The notes under the pieces: generated by a model
What the model was told of the DNA's origin: nothing
Database searches by the model: none
The model's input: the letters and a program-made list of their open reading frames with translations, nothing else
Program-made: the position numbers and the translations under genes
DNA from: Phoronis australis
Taxonomy: Eukaryota; Phoronida; Phoronidae
Assembly: GCA_002633005.1 (NCBI GenBank)
Contig: NMRA01000674.1
Span: forward strand, 62,001-126,000
Direction of reading: 5' to 3'
Length of the DNA stretch: 64,000 bases
Shown here: in pieces, positions 23,500 through 35,014 of the stretch
How the letters are laid out: each line of letters opens with the position of its first letter
Numbering within the stretch: position 1 is the first letter of the stretch

Positions 23500-23740
23500 C
23501 GTTTTATGCAACTTTTTTCGTAACAATCATAAAAGTTCTACTTTTTCATAGACTTTGGACAAAGGCGCAACTCTTTAAAAACAAAATCCTAACAACGTTT
23601 CTGAAGAACAAAGCATAAATCACGGTATATGAAAGTTTCCGCTGAATCCGATCAGCCATTCTTGAGATGCAATGTTCTGAAATTAGCCAAATTTGTACTT
23701 TCTAGGGTTCTGCATAACTTTAACAAGAATGGATCATTTA
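23500..23740 (+). repeat. Dispersed repeat copy (paired with 30520-30760)
   Basis: Shared ordered blocks with the 30-kb copy: ttcgttttatgcaa, a tttaaaaacaa segment, gaaagttt.cg(c)tgaatccgatca(g/c)ccat, and tctaggg/tctagg followed by t(c/t)(t/g)(g/a)cataa. The copies are diverged but collinear. Family unknown. Confidence 0.6.
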
Positions 23741-24159
23741 TTTCAAATAATGAACAGTTATCAACTCACCTCAGCAAAAGTATAAGGCCTTTGAAAATAT
23801 AACCCTAATTGCTGGTTATTTAGATAATTTCTAGAAATTATTTCTAAGATCGTGTATGCTTACAGATTTACTCATCAATCGTGAAGTGTGAACGTGAGTC
23901 GAATTTTCCGAGTTTTAAGTAACTATTTATTAAGCAGACTACTGGTTGTTTTACATGGATTTCACTTTAAATTATTGAAAATAGTCACATTTGTCTGTCT
24001 CTTTCAGTTGAAGTAACGCTAATGTACTATTTCTAAACACAGCAAATCGTTCTCAGGCACAACTATGTGGTTGTAAGCCTTGAAATCTAATCATAAATAT
24101 GAAATTAAAATGTCAGTTTCAGTTGAAATTTGGTTTATTATTAACCAGTCATTGACGAG

Positions 24160-24319
24160 CATGGGCGACGCAGCCCTAAAAAAACTTGGGGGGGGGGCTA
24201 CAGCCCCCAGCCCCCCAGCACCCCTAGTATGATTCACCGCCCATAGACCGTGGGCGGCGAAGCACTGGAAAAAGTGGTGGGGCTGTAACCCCCCAGCCCC
24301 TTATGGTGCGCCACCCATG
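24160..24319 (+). mobile_element. Short G-rich inverted-repeat element, copy 2, with 5-bp target duplication
   Basis: The 160-bp element begins CATGGGCGACGCA and ends TGCGCCACCCATG, which are imperfect terminal inverted repeats. It is flanked on both sides by ACGAG (24155-24159 and 24320-24324). The internal halves are also inverted relative to each other around cgcccatagaccgtgggcgg, so it can fold on itself. It has no coding capacity. Superfamily not assigned. Confidence 0.65.
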
Positions 24320-25627
24320 ACGAGTCCATGCAGTCATAAAAATCTACTCACGACGTATCCGTCGTTGGCTCATGCGAGATCGTACCAGCTCTTGTTCGAT
24401 TTCTTAATTTAGTTATCATAGTTCGATAGCATTCCTTTGTAAGAATAAAACTTGATAAATAACACTATATTTTCTTCTGATCGAAAACTGTACAGAGAAT
24501 ACGCACGAGTATCTGAAGTATCCAACAGAAAATACAATAGTGTTTTAATCTAATTCAACACTTGCATGTCTTTGTTAACTATGCACAATTTCAAATGCAA
24601 ATGTATATCATCCTAAACAATAACACCCATTGCGAAATGTATTGTAAGCGTTGTCCAACATCCATGACATTTTTACAACAGCAAACCTGCTGGGTCACAA
24701 TGGTTCCGGGTCATTATTACTGGTCACAATATCTGATTTTAGAAATAGTTGCGCCATACTGAAATGCATTATCCCACCAGACGGCGACCACGTCTTTGAT
24801 GGACAGGCATTCAGGGTCATACCTCAATGCCAGACGTTCACAACAAGGTGTGACTGTGAACCCAAGAATCCTGTTAATTTTTAATAGGCACGTGCGCCAA
24901 ACGATTTCCTTCGAAAATGCATCATTTTATACGGACATACGGAGTTTTGTGAACGTACTGGTTATCGCAATGCATCACGCGTCGAGTGTTATGCGCACTT
25001 ATGGAAACGAGGCTTAAAGATGTCCTTTCCTTTACATACACCAATTTAGATCACGTGATGAGTTTCGTCAGTCAAAAGATATCGCTAAGATATAAACTTT
25101 TCGTTAATTTCAGCCCTATTTGTGTTTGTCTTATTTTATTATTTGTTTTTTAAAGTTTTTAAAAATTGGTTGGAGTCTCCACGGAAACCTCGTTACCCAT
25201 GGCGACAGCTGATTGAGTACCATACCTCGGCAGCCATTTTAGGGGTTGGTGCACAACCAAAAACATTAAAAAATCATATTAAGTTTTGTTAAGTATGAAA
25301 TGTTTGAAGTTGTCTAGAATGAGCATTACTTAAGTGTACTTTCGACTGAAAGATATATATTGCATTAAAATCCATTTTACAAAATGTTTCACTAAAATGA
25401 AGCTGTTATTTCAGAAGATAGGAAAGCTAATTTTAGAAAAGAAGCAGTGTTTGGCTACACAAACATTCATTTCGTTTTTGTTGTAATATGTTGAGCATAT
25501 CAAACATCTAAATCCTGATTTGATTTGAATAAACGCGTGTTCCTCTCTACGTAATCCTAAAAATCTAAATTCTGTCTTATCTCACTCACAAAAAGTTTCG
25601 CTGTGTTTAGCTAGTGCAAAATGCGTC

Positions 25628-25704
25628 CAGCAGTGTATACCTAGGAAGACACGCTGTATTATTATCAGCAGTGTATACCTAGGAAGACACACTGTGTTAT
25701 TATC
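25628..25704 (+). repeat. 38-bp tandem duplication with dyad symmetry
   Basis: cagtgtatacctaggaagac occurs at 25631 and 25669. Each unit is bounded by CAGTGT and ACACTG (ACGCTG in the first), so each can form a small hairpin. Confidence 0.8.
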
Positions 25705-26178
25705 ACGGGTTTCTCGTCATTGAGTATCGGTAGTTTTCTGCAGACAAGCCCAGGCCGCACATTCGGAAAATATTAGTTCAGGATCAAACGTCAAATCTAA
25801 ATATTCGCCCGGGCGTCTATTTGAAGGTGACGAATAAGTGTTTGGGTATATCCTTACTGTAGCCGGCTTACAACCCAAAAGAGTAAAATACATACATCAC
25901 TGATCAATGATTGTCCCAACTATTTTTTTTTTTTGAAGTTTTTGTTTAAATAATTACTTGAGTGAAGGTAAGCTTAAGGTTTCAACTATTCTTATTTCCC
26001 CGAAATCTACTGTGCGGAAAAAATCGGTATGAACGCCCACTAGGGTATCCAAAGATGGTCCTTGCGGAGTAAAGTCCTCAGTTGAAGTTCCTTATATTGA
26101 GTTGGTGATATGCTAAAGTTAGTGGACTGAGCAAAACGTCATGTTGCAGTTACTAATAAGATTTATATTTAGATACTA

Positions 26179-26891
26179 GAGAGGTTTTGCAAAGCGACTT
26201 GAACGTGAATTACCACGCATATATGATTCCGCGCCATAAATTTCATTGTTGGCTGTGACGTAATCCCTATAGTGTTTGCGTATTTTACGCGAATTCAAGG
26301 AGATTCGCGTCGCTTTAAACGCGAAACCTGTGGTCCTTTTTAATTCTTATTCGGCAAGACATGGAAACGACTTTTATTTTGATAGCGTTCTCAATCTTTC
26401 TTCTTTGCTTCCGTATCAAATGTACACGATTCTTTTGTCTATAAATGCTCTTTAAAGTCTACCTGAAGGAAGGCCCTTTTCCAAAATCCTTATTCTGCGG
26501 GGTTCGCAGGATATCATCGAACAAGAATGGATTTTTAACAGATATGATTTGGTGTTGTCAAACTTTTTACATGCTTAATTTACTTGCATCTATTTATTAT
26601 AAACTACAGATAAATTTCGCATTCTAGGCGTTCGTAGAGACTACTTTGTTCACATTCAACCTATCGTGTATATCTGTAGTGGATAATATCAGAATGTTCA
26701 GTTACCGTAGTACATATTATGTACTAAGATAACTGGACATCCTGAGCTCACTTATTCAGTTTACGTTTACTTTCACGTTCACGTAAAAATTTAGCTGTTA
26801 CGAAACCTATTTTTGTTACCGTAACGTGAATCGGCACGGAGAATTAAATATGGGTCATAATTCACGTTCAGGTCGCTTTGCAAAACCTCTC
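26179..26891 (+). mobile_element. TA-flanked terminal-inverted-repeat DNA element (non-autonomous)
   Basis: The ends are inverted copies: GAGAGGTTTTGCAAAGCGAC at the left, and at the right the complement of the same sequence, continuing for about 34 bp with one mismatch. Similarity then fades. Both sides are flanked by TA (26177-26178, 26892-26893), the target duplication typical of Tc1/mariner-type transposition. The 713-bp interior has no transposase. It includes a hairpin at 26699-26735 and repeated cacgttcacg motifs. Confidence 0.75.
26699..26735 (+). repeat. Hairpin inside the TA-flanked element
   Basis: agttaccgtagtacata and tgtactaagataact pair around a 3-nt loop with two mismatches. 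Confidence 0.6.
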
Positions 26892-27209
26892 TATTGTCAG
26901 CTGAGAAACTCAATTGATTAAACAGATGAAGATGTGGTCTAGATCGCATTTAAACACGGCACTTTGGACAACGACAAACCACAGTGAAACGGACGGTTGT
27001 TGAGTCTCAGTCAAATAAATTTCGACTAAACAAACACTGTTTACTTAACATGGAATTAGGTAACAGATATTTCAATAAAAAATAATCGGTCATATACTGC
27101 TTCTCACCTTCTGTTGTAAGTTGTCTCGCGCGAAATGAGGTGCCGACTAGAGACTAGAGGCTTATTAGCTAATCTGATACCCCGACCTTCGTATTAACAA
27201 TTCAACTTG

Positions 27210-27214
<5 letters not shown>

Positions 27215-27258
<44 letters not shown>

Positions 27259-27308
27259 TGCGTGTGTGCGTGCGTGCGTGCGTGCGTGCGTGTGTGTGTG
27301 TGTGTGTG
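27215..27308 (+). repeat. (TG)n/(CGTG)n microsatellite
   Basis: A TG run of about 20 units passes into tgcgtgcgtgcg and back to TG. This alternating purine-pyrimidine tract can adopt Z-DNA. The open frame over it is a repeat artefact. Confidence 0.95.
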
Positions 27309-30300
27309 ATGGTAAAAATTCAAACAAAAGTGGGACGGAATAGGTACTCAGAACGCAGGACTACAGGGCGAACTCAGGTGTTTGAATACTTGAATACCTT
27401 GTTGGCACGGGCACTCATTTGAGATTGTGGACGAGAGGGTGCTAAATTGATCGTGGTTCGTGGTTTAAGCGAGGTGTCAAAGAGTGTATATGGTTGAAAG
27501 TCTACCTGGAACCCTTCCCTAAATAGACACGACTGGTCCAGGGACATGGAGTTGTTGTCTAGGAACAGTGGGCGGGTGGGCCTGATGAACAATTTTCGCC
27601 GGAATCAGTCAGCAATTCTGTGGAAGTAGCCATGTAGTTCGACATCGACAGGAGAATATTAGTGCAGTGAATTTCCAGTCTTTCATATTTGCAATTGTGC
27701 ATCACGTTCCGGAATAAAGTTGGGCCATGTTTTCTTAGGAAATTTTCAGCCTTTGTATTCGGTGATATGCTAACTATACTAACCCATCACAACCAAAGGA
27801 CGACGTCTTCTGTTGACAGTTCATGATTACTTTTTTCTTCACCTCAACTCTCGGTACGGCTCATCTTCCGGTAACACGCGAACTAAAATGCCTTGCGTAA
27901 CCCAGGAATTTGTTCAGATGGCGCCGAAGCAGTTTTTTATTAGATCATGTTGGTTTCCCAACCAGAACAACACTAGCAACATCCTATGAACCCAATAACA
28001 CGTGTAGTGGTCAGATGAAATGCGGATCGCCATATAGCTCTGAAATTTAGATTATTAATGGATTCCTTTGACTTGTCAGTCTCCAGTGCCATTTTTGATA
28101 CGACTTCGTGTACTACGTGTGATGGATCGCCTAATGTTCACGGATGCATGGAGCACTGACTTAACTCTGCGGTGATAGACGTCCAAACATACGTGTTGTA
28201 TTGTGGTTAAATACGGTGGCGAAGAAAGGACACCGCGCAATTTCTACCTTCACTTAAGCAGGGGCAACTGGGTCAGGCCATCAAGTTGGGGCTTCAAGAT
28301 TTAGTGATAATTAAATATGTATTGAGCGGTGTTTATGTAATGTAGCTGTGCATCCCGTTTCACACAATAGGTAATGTCGAATGTTTAGATTCAATTTTGC
28401 GATTTTAATAAATTCTAATCATAAAATAAGGCAGGGTTTAAACTCTTCTTAATTTCTATGATCATAATGGAGCTCATAGGTATTGCTTTTGAAGCAGTAC
28501 TCGCTATAACTTAAAAGGAGTAACTACATACCCATTAATGTCATTTTAACGCAAAAAGTGATGAAGTTTAGTATTATAGAAATTTCGGACGTCACTACGA
28601 TCTTTATTTATGTCCGATTAAAATACATTTATCACTAATTTACAAAACGTGAGGAAAATTTACCTCGTGATGCCCTACAACGTCACGAGAATCCAACAAT
28701 GAGTCAACAGGTAGTGGTTGAATGTAACACTGCTTTCTTCGACAACGGATCTGTTGAAATACATTCTTCTGAATACTGTAGATCGGCCGTGTTCTTCATT
28801 TTTATCAGGCCATTGTTGGAAGATCCTGATAATAAGATTATTTTACCCACATAACGCCCATAGTGATCTAGACAGTTTTCAGTCACATTGTCTGAATTGT
28901 CCGGCATGTCTGTTTATGACGGGCAATCAGTTGTTCAGTCATGGGCAAGTGGGTCTAACTCTTATTTGTTTTCAACGGGTCCACCGCGTCACAACACGCA
29001 TAAGTAAAATATTTTTTCAAAGTCTAAGCGATTACCCTTCCATTTATTTACAGTTTTGTTTAGCTTATCTCTGCCATCTTAGTTGTTTTAGTAAATAATA
29101 TCTTACATGAGACAGACTCGCAAGTTGTGAATAGCTTGCGACTAGGATTAAAGCTGCTATTTACCAGCCTTAAGTGCCAAGCACATTGAGGTGGTGAGTC
29201 ATCCGAAACCCCTCGGGAATTTTTGAAGTGCATCAAATCTGCCCCCAGGAGTGAAGGTTACCTGCGCATGTGTAAATTTCAGCCAAACGGCAAGTACCCT
29301 GACTTTCAAACTGGACAATGATTGGCCACATAATTGCAACTCGCACAATCATGTGCAGATAAACTACAATTCCGGGTTAAAATTCGAGGCTACGCAAATA
29401 CTCGAGATGTACAGGATACTAAGGCTGTACCTGTAGATCACGTGGTTGAACATCCGGGGAAGTCAACGATAATTGGAAAGTACAAGTGAAAGAAAACACA
29501 ACCGTTGAAGTGTCGTCTGAGATCAATTCGTGTAATTCTGTTTCACTTTGCGCATTTTAGTTATGCTTCGTCGTCGCTGATTATGTCTCTTTAAGTTATA
29601 AAGTTTAAAAAGTCCTTTTTCAGGAAACGGATCACTGATTTCAAAAGAATAACAAATATTAGTTTTTCCTAAACTTAAAACTTGCTTCTAATCTTATCAA
29701 GAAACAAATTGAGACCGGCTTCATAACGGTAAGTGATGAAAATCAAACGTTATCGTTTAACAAAAGACGGGTACACAACAGCTTTAACTATAACAATGTC
29801 TTTAGCCATCAGATTTCGGCCTCTAGAAAAACTTAAGCCCATATTATAATTGCAGGTGACGGTGAACCTTGTACATTTCAAACAAACAGGACTTTTATTG
29901 GCAAAACTAAACAAACACTCATGTGCCGATATGTGACTAGCTAATAACGATCAGTGTGTTGGTGGACCTGTAGCTGATCTCGCTAGTTTTATATGCATTT
30001 GGTTAACCTGAAATGAATTCAAATGATTTTTAACAAAAGTTTCATCAAAATAAAATCTAAGAATCCATTAAGTATGTCTGATGCAACATTTTGCTGTACT
30101 TTGAGAAGCAAGACAAAGTTAGGAAGCTCATCGTACAACAAAAGCTTTGTGATTAGATTATATGTTTTTGCATCACAGCCTGGTAAAAACAGGGGTCAAG
30201 AACTTTGAGGCACCTGTTACTAAGAACGAGTTGAGACACGTACCTGAAGCGCAAATGACTGCTTTTAAGCTCATGTAGGACCTTATTGACAAAACTATAA

Positions 30301-30519
30301 TAGAATAACTACAGAAAAGAATATGTTTTCTGTAACCATAAAGTATTTTGATTTTATACCACTCTGGCGTTTATTGGACCAAGAGATCATGGTTTCAGTA
30401 ACTACGTTTCGCGAAGAGAAATGTACAATCCTAGAAAAATAATGGCATTAAAAACACGACCAAATTTTATTTAATGTAAATGTTCAAGATGAAACCATGC
30501 AGTTAAGTAATTACCACTT
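27309..30519. other. Gene A intron sequence, no gene recognised
   Basis: Open frames here (up to 126 codons at 28718) lack recognisable domains or splice signals. A segment at 29370-29410 (aattcgaggctacg.aaata) is inverted at 50395-50440, which suggests a further dispersed repeat. Confidence 0.45.
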
Positions 30520-30760
30520 AGTTTTCATTTTATGCAAGTTTTTCTAAAAATATTAAAAGCCCTATTTTTGATAGCCCTCATGTACAAGTCAGTCAGTTTA
30601 AAAACAACGAACTCCTTACAATGTTTGTTGTAAAACGTTGCATAATGTATTAGTATCTGAAAGTTTTGCGTGAATCCGATCACCCATTTCTGAGATATGA
30701 AGCTCCTAAGTAACCCAAAGTCGGACATTTTTCTAGGTCTTACATAATATAACCTTAAAA
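30520..30760 (+). repeat. Dispersed repeat copy
   Basis: This copy is collinear with 23500-23740, including tgaatccgatcacccattt. A minus-strand frame of 94 codons overlies it but has no recognisable features. Confidence 0.6.
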
Positions 30761-30769
30761 TAAATTGAC

Positions 30770-31110
30770 TCACAAAAACACGAACCACAGACAAAAACAC
30801 GAATCGCAAAGAAAAACACGAATCATAGCCTGAACATAGTCAATATTTATTTATTTATTTATTTATTTATTTATTATTGTGATATTTAAAATGAGGGTGG
30901 CCTCTTCAGTGATAGCACTGCTTTCCAAGAGGGACAAATGACAGACAAAAATACGAATCACAAGTACAAAAAACGAACCACGGACAAAAACACGAACCAC
31001 AAACAAAAACACGAATCACAATCAATTTACGAATGACAGAAAAAAGGAACCAAAAACAAAAAACAAATCACAGACAAATACATGAATCACGGACAGTAAC
31101 ACGAAACGCT
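30770..31110 (+). repeat. Degenerate minisatellite of a ~19-bp unit, interrupted by (TTTA)n
   Basis: Variants of acgaatcacagacaaaaac recur at least ten times, in two blocks on either side of a (TTTA)8 tract (30844-30876) and a short unique segment (30877-30940). Confidence 0.75.
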
Positions 31111-32180
31111 CGTCACGGTGTTGCGGCAGAATTCCCGGGGCAGTGCAAGCAACGCTGATGTTAACGAGCTATATGCACGTACAAGAAAGTTTGCATTGAA
31201 TATCAAAGTATTCAGTAAGGATTACGTGCAATGCTCATGAACAAAGCACACCCTATCGATGACGAATTTACAGCCTCAAACGTAAATAGAGACATTTTTT
31301 GAAATCTATACGGTTCTTAGATTTAAACCGACCTTCTCCGGTTTCATGAATTGAGGCCACCTTGTTGTCGTTCTTCTTTTCTGATATGTCTATTTAGAAT
31401 ATCGTCTTGAACCTCGACTTTGTTAGCATTTTTCTTTGTCTGCTTCTTGACTGATCAAATGATGAAGTCAACTGGTTTATTTAAATCAGTTGAACATAAC
31501 ATGGCTTTACAACGTTAGCTAACGTAACTTGATAGAGAAGTCAAGCATAGGGTGTAAAAGCTGCAAGCTGTGATCCCCACACGGCTCACATGTCAGTCGA
31601 GCTCCACACTTTTGTTATTTTGGTCACAGTAATACTCGGAACTCTATTTTACGCATGTCATGAAAGAAGGAACAGCTCGCAATTAAAATTATTGAGCAGC
31701 AATTTGACAAATAGTTGTCTCGGAAAAAATATTGAATGAAAATGAGATGAATAAGAGACAATTTATAGTAATGAAGTACGCAAACAAATCAGATCGCAGC
31801 TTATATAATGGAAAAGTGACCTTTTATCGTTTTCGAAATCTTCTCCAGACATAAAAGCTAATAGAGTATGCGAGACTATCCAGATTAAAATCTCACTCGG
31901 ACTGCATTTGAGCGAAAGAGTTCACTGCAAGGGAAATCCCCTCACCGATCTCCTGAGCGATGGATGCTGTGAATCCTAGAAGGCTAACACAAATCAGTGG
32001 GCTATGAGTAGAAATGTTTGGGTAAAAGTAGATACGAATTTACGAGGGTCTTCCTATTCCAAAGTCGACCAAGTCGACATCGGCCAATTAACTTGTCGTA
32101 AGCGTACGAGTGACCAAGGACCTCGCTGTTCATAAAAAGTTTATTCGGGTTGGCCAATATTCGCATGCATAGACTGTCAC

Positions 32181-32481
32181 CAGTGGCGGATTAAGGGCGG
32201 GCCAAGGGGGCCATGACCCCCACTAAAATTCTACTAGACACCATTTGGCAGTTCGGTGCGAATCGCCGACAAGCACATGCGCGCAACCAGGGGGGTGGAA
32301 TAAACAATACATTGGCTCTGAACAACAAACCCCGTTTACCTTTTTTAGTCAAAAGGTCCGCAAAACCCAAAAATTCGAGACCCCTGCATCCCTACATTTT
32401 AGGCTGAGCGCGCGCATCTGCCGAAAGTCTGGTTATTCCTGTGCCCTGCCCCCCTAACTTGAAATCCTGGATCCGCCCCTG
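32181..32481 (+). mobile_element. 301-bp inverted-repeat element with 5-bp target duplication GTCAC
   Basis: It begins CAGTGGCGGATTAAGG and ends CCTGGATCCGCCCCTG, which are imperfect inverted termini. Interior C and G runs (gggggccatgaccccc, gcccccctaac) continue the symmetry. GTCAC flanks both ends (32176-32180 and 32482-32486). The repeat at 21640-21790 shows the same site without the insert, which independently confirms the boundaries. There is no transposase. Superfamily not assigned. Confidence 0.75.
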
Positions 32482-32482
32482 G

Positions 32483-32640
32483 TCACTTGAGTTGCCAGCT
32501 CATTCGGCGACAATTCAACATAAGATGTGAATTGTGGTGTGTTAAATTCCCAAATCGCTTTGGCTAAGAATTCAACATTCACTGTTGCACAACGGCGAAT
32601 GCAACAGTAAAATATCCGAAAACTTAGTTTAGACCGACAT
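32483..32640 (-). repeat. Dispersed repeat with conserved minus-strand reading frame, copy 2 (interrupted)
   Basis: This is the partner of 21640-21790, cut on its plus-strand left side by the element at 32181-32481. The pre-insertion sequence gactGTCACttgag corresponds to gcctGTGACttgag in copy 1. The nucleotide and protein-level similarity both fade past about 32640. Confidence 0.5.
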
Positions 32641-32928
32641 TTCACGATAGAGCCGTCACGGTTGCACAGCTGTATTTATCCACAATGCCGTAAACATCCG
32701 CCAGGCACATTTGCTGCCTTCTTTTCGTGCCATTGGAGTTTATTTGTTGTTGTCTGAATCTTTACAAGTCTTTTTTTCTCGATTGCATTACTCGTGCTTC
32801 CAAAGCCAACGAAGTATTACTGCACGTGCTGTGATTACTACACGTGCTGTGGACTGCAACTCCAACGTGAGAAAGTTTAACCTGGACAAATACCCGTGAA
32901 TTTGTGTTGTGAAACTCCTCGCCTTTAA

Positions 32929-34586
32929 AGGAGAATGCCACCCGATTTAATTAATCTTTTTTGCCGTCTTAATCGGTCTATATCCACATCGCCTCGCATA
33001 CGGTCGACCTTACCTTGCCAAGAGGTGTCGCGTTAACCTGTGAGGAAGGTGAGAAACGACGCTAGCGACGTCAGTGGTTCATATGCAGAGTGAATGCCGC
33101 TATGCTGCGGTGCATCGTTCCCGCTTGTCCGAACTGAGCAGGTACGAGGAAAGCGGGCATATCGTTTTTTTTTCTTCCTCGAGAGTCCGAAATGCTTAGG
33201 AAGTGGCTCATGGTAGTGAAGAATGAAATGTACGCTGTGAATAGCAAGTATGAGGCCGTGAAACATCTCCGTGTCTGTGGCCTGTAGACGTAAACAGTGA
33301 GTGACGAATGCCGGCTTACCAAATAACTCCATACGTTCCGTTGTCTGAGCTTGTTCATGTCGCCTCTCTAGTATTTCTCCATCACTGTATTCCTGTTTGA
33401 ATTGATAGCCTGTAAAACTTAACGATCCACCTGCGAAGTCGGGACTTATGAGCTGTAGCTCGTCCTAACTCGGGATTGCGAGTTGCCATGTTGGCGTTTA
33501 TTACTGAGCGTTCTGTTTCAAAATGAATTATTCTCACCCTAACCAATACTTATATAAAACTGAAACAAAGTCTGTCTCATTAGATGCAATTTGTAATGCC
33601 TTTGGAGTGTTCGTGAGTGCAAATGATTTGAGAAGCCAGCAATGAATAAATCACCGGCTTTAGATGCAATAAAACTAATTGACGGGACACCTAGGCCGTG
33701 TGAGCTCATGCTAATTAGTGTTAGCTGCCAGAAACTGTTGTGAAACAACTCGATTTCCATCCCACCGCCAGATGTTAGGGGAATCTTTATTTACATTCAC
33801 ATTATTCAAATAATGATTGTCAATGTACAGCTTCTGCCCTGACGGTGCTGTGGCCAAAGCGGAACATGAATTCGCGGCCCCCGACGAGTAAGAAGATATG
33901 CAGTTTCGTGGCTAATTCACCAACATAATCAGGTGCACATTACTTTGGCTCACTAGTATAGTATTTCCTTGACTGGAAGTTTAGTTTTCACTGAACTTTG
34001 GCTGGTTTATGTTCGTGATGTCTGATCAGTTTCCGAGCCACTGGCGGGGGATAACGAGTCAATCCGGCCGGCCGCGACGGGCCTGATCGGGCTCCGAGCC
34101 ACTGGCCAGGCTAACAAGCGTTTTGTGATCAGAACTCAAAAAGTCACAAGTCTAAACAACACAGATCTAGATTCTCCTGTCTGTATCTCACGAAAAATAC
34201 TTCGAAATTATCTCCGAAAAGACCCCAAACTCATGCTACGGACCTTATTGGCCTGCCTACGGTGTGTCCAATTACCAATAAATCCGTAAGAGCGAAATAA
34301 AACAAAACGTTTTTATAAAATTTCGGTGTATTTGTAAGGGTTTTACATCGAAGTTTGTTGATTTGTTGGTGTTAAACGATGACCTCAAGCGATAAGCTGA
34401 CACCAGTAACCCGTGTTGTGAACTGCTGAACAGACTTTGTGTGAAACCGATGACGTCATTGGATAATTTCAACACCTCCGTCTGCCGTCAGGTGTCAGGT
34501 AACGCAACCGTACGTGTCGTTATGGAGTAGAACTACTCGATCTAAATTGATACAAATTAGGTTGTTTTTTTGGGTGGCATGCTCCT
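32929..34586 (+). mobile_element. TTAA-flanked inverted-repeat element, Kolobok/T2-like
   Basis: The left end AGGAGAATGCCACCC and right end GGGTGGCATGCTCCT are inverted repeats with one mismatch. Both are flanked by TTAA (32925-32928 and 34587-34590). TTAA plus an AGGAG start matches the TTAAAGGRR end consensus of T2/Kolobok elements known from Xenopus; piggyBac also uses TTAA. The 1658-bp interior has no convincing transposase, so it is non-autonomous. It contains an internal direct repeat around ccgagccactggc (34034 and 34095) and a CCGGCCGGCC stretch. Confidence 0.7.
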
Positions 34587-35014
34587 TTAAGACATCAATA
34601 ATCGAGACACGAAAATGTGCCTGATTTCCAAAACGAGGCCACGCGCCTTCTTATCTCCGGGACAAAACGGAGAGTTCTATCGCCGTGTAATGCGGACGGC
34701 CCTATTAAAACACGGTACTCACTGAAGTAACTTGTGTAGTGTTAAATTGGGTGCTTTTTATCGTGCTTTTAAATATGTTTCTCAAAGCAATCTGATAACA
34801 GTCTTTCCTACAAACATGTAATATTGCTATTTTGAGAAGATGCATTGCGTACGATCTCGAATTTGTGGCGTTGAAGTAAGCTAAATACAACCTTGTGGTC
34901 GAAGTTTAACTGTCCTATCATACGTAAACAACAATAAAACGCATTAATTCAACATCGATGTATTCATTCCGAACATCCGAATGTACGGTTTGTACGGATA
35001 AAACTGAAATGATA

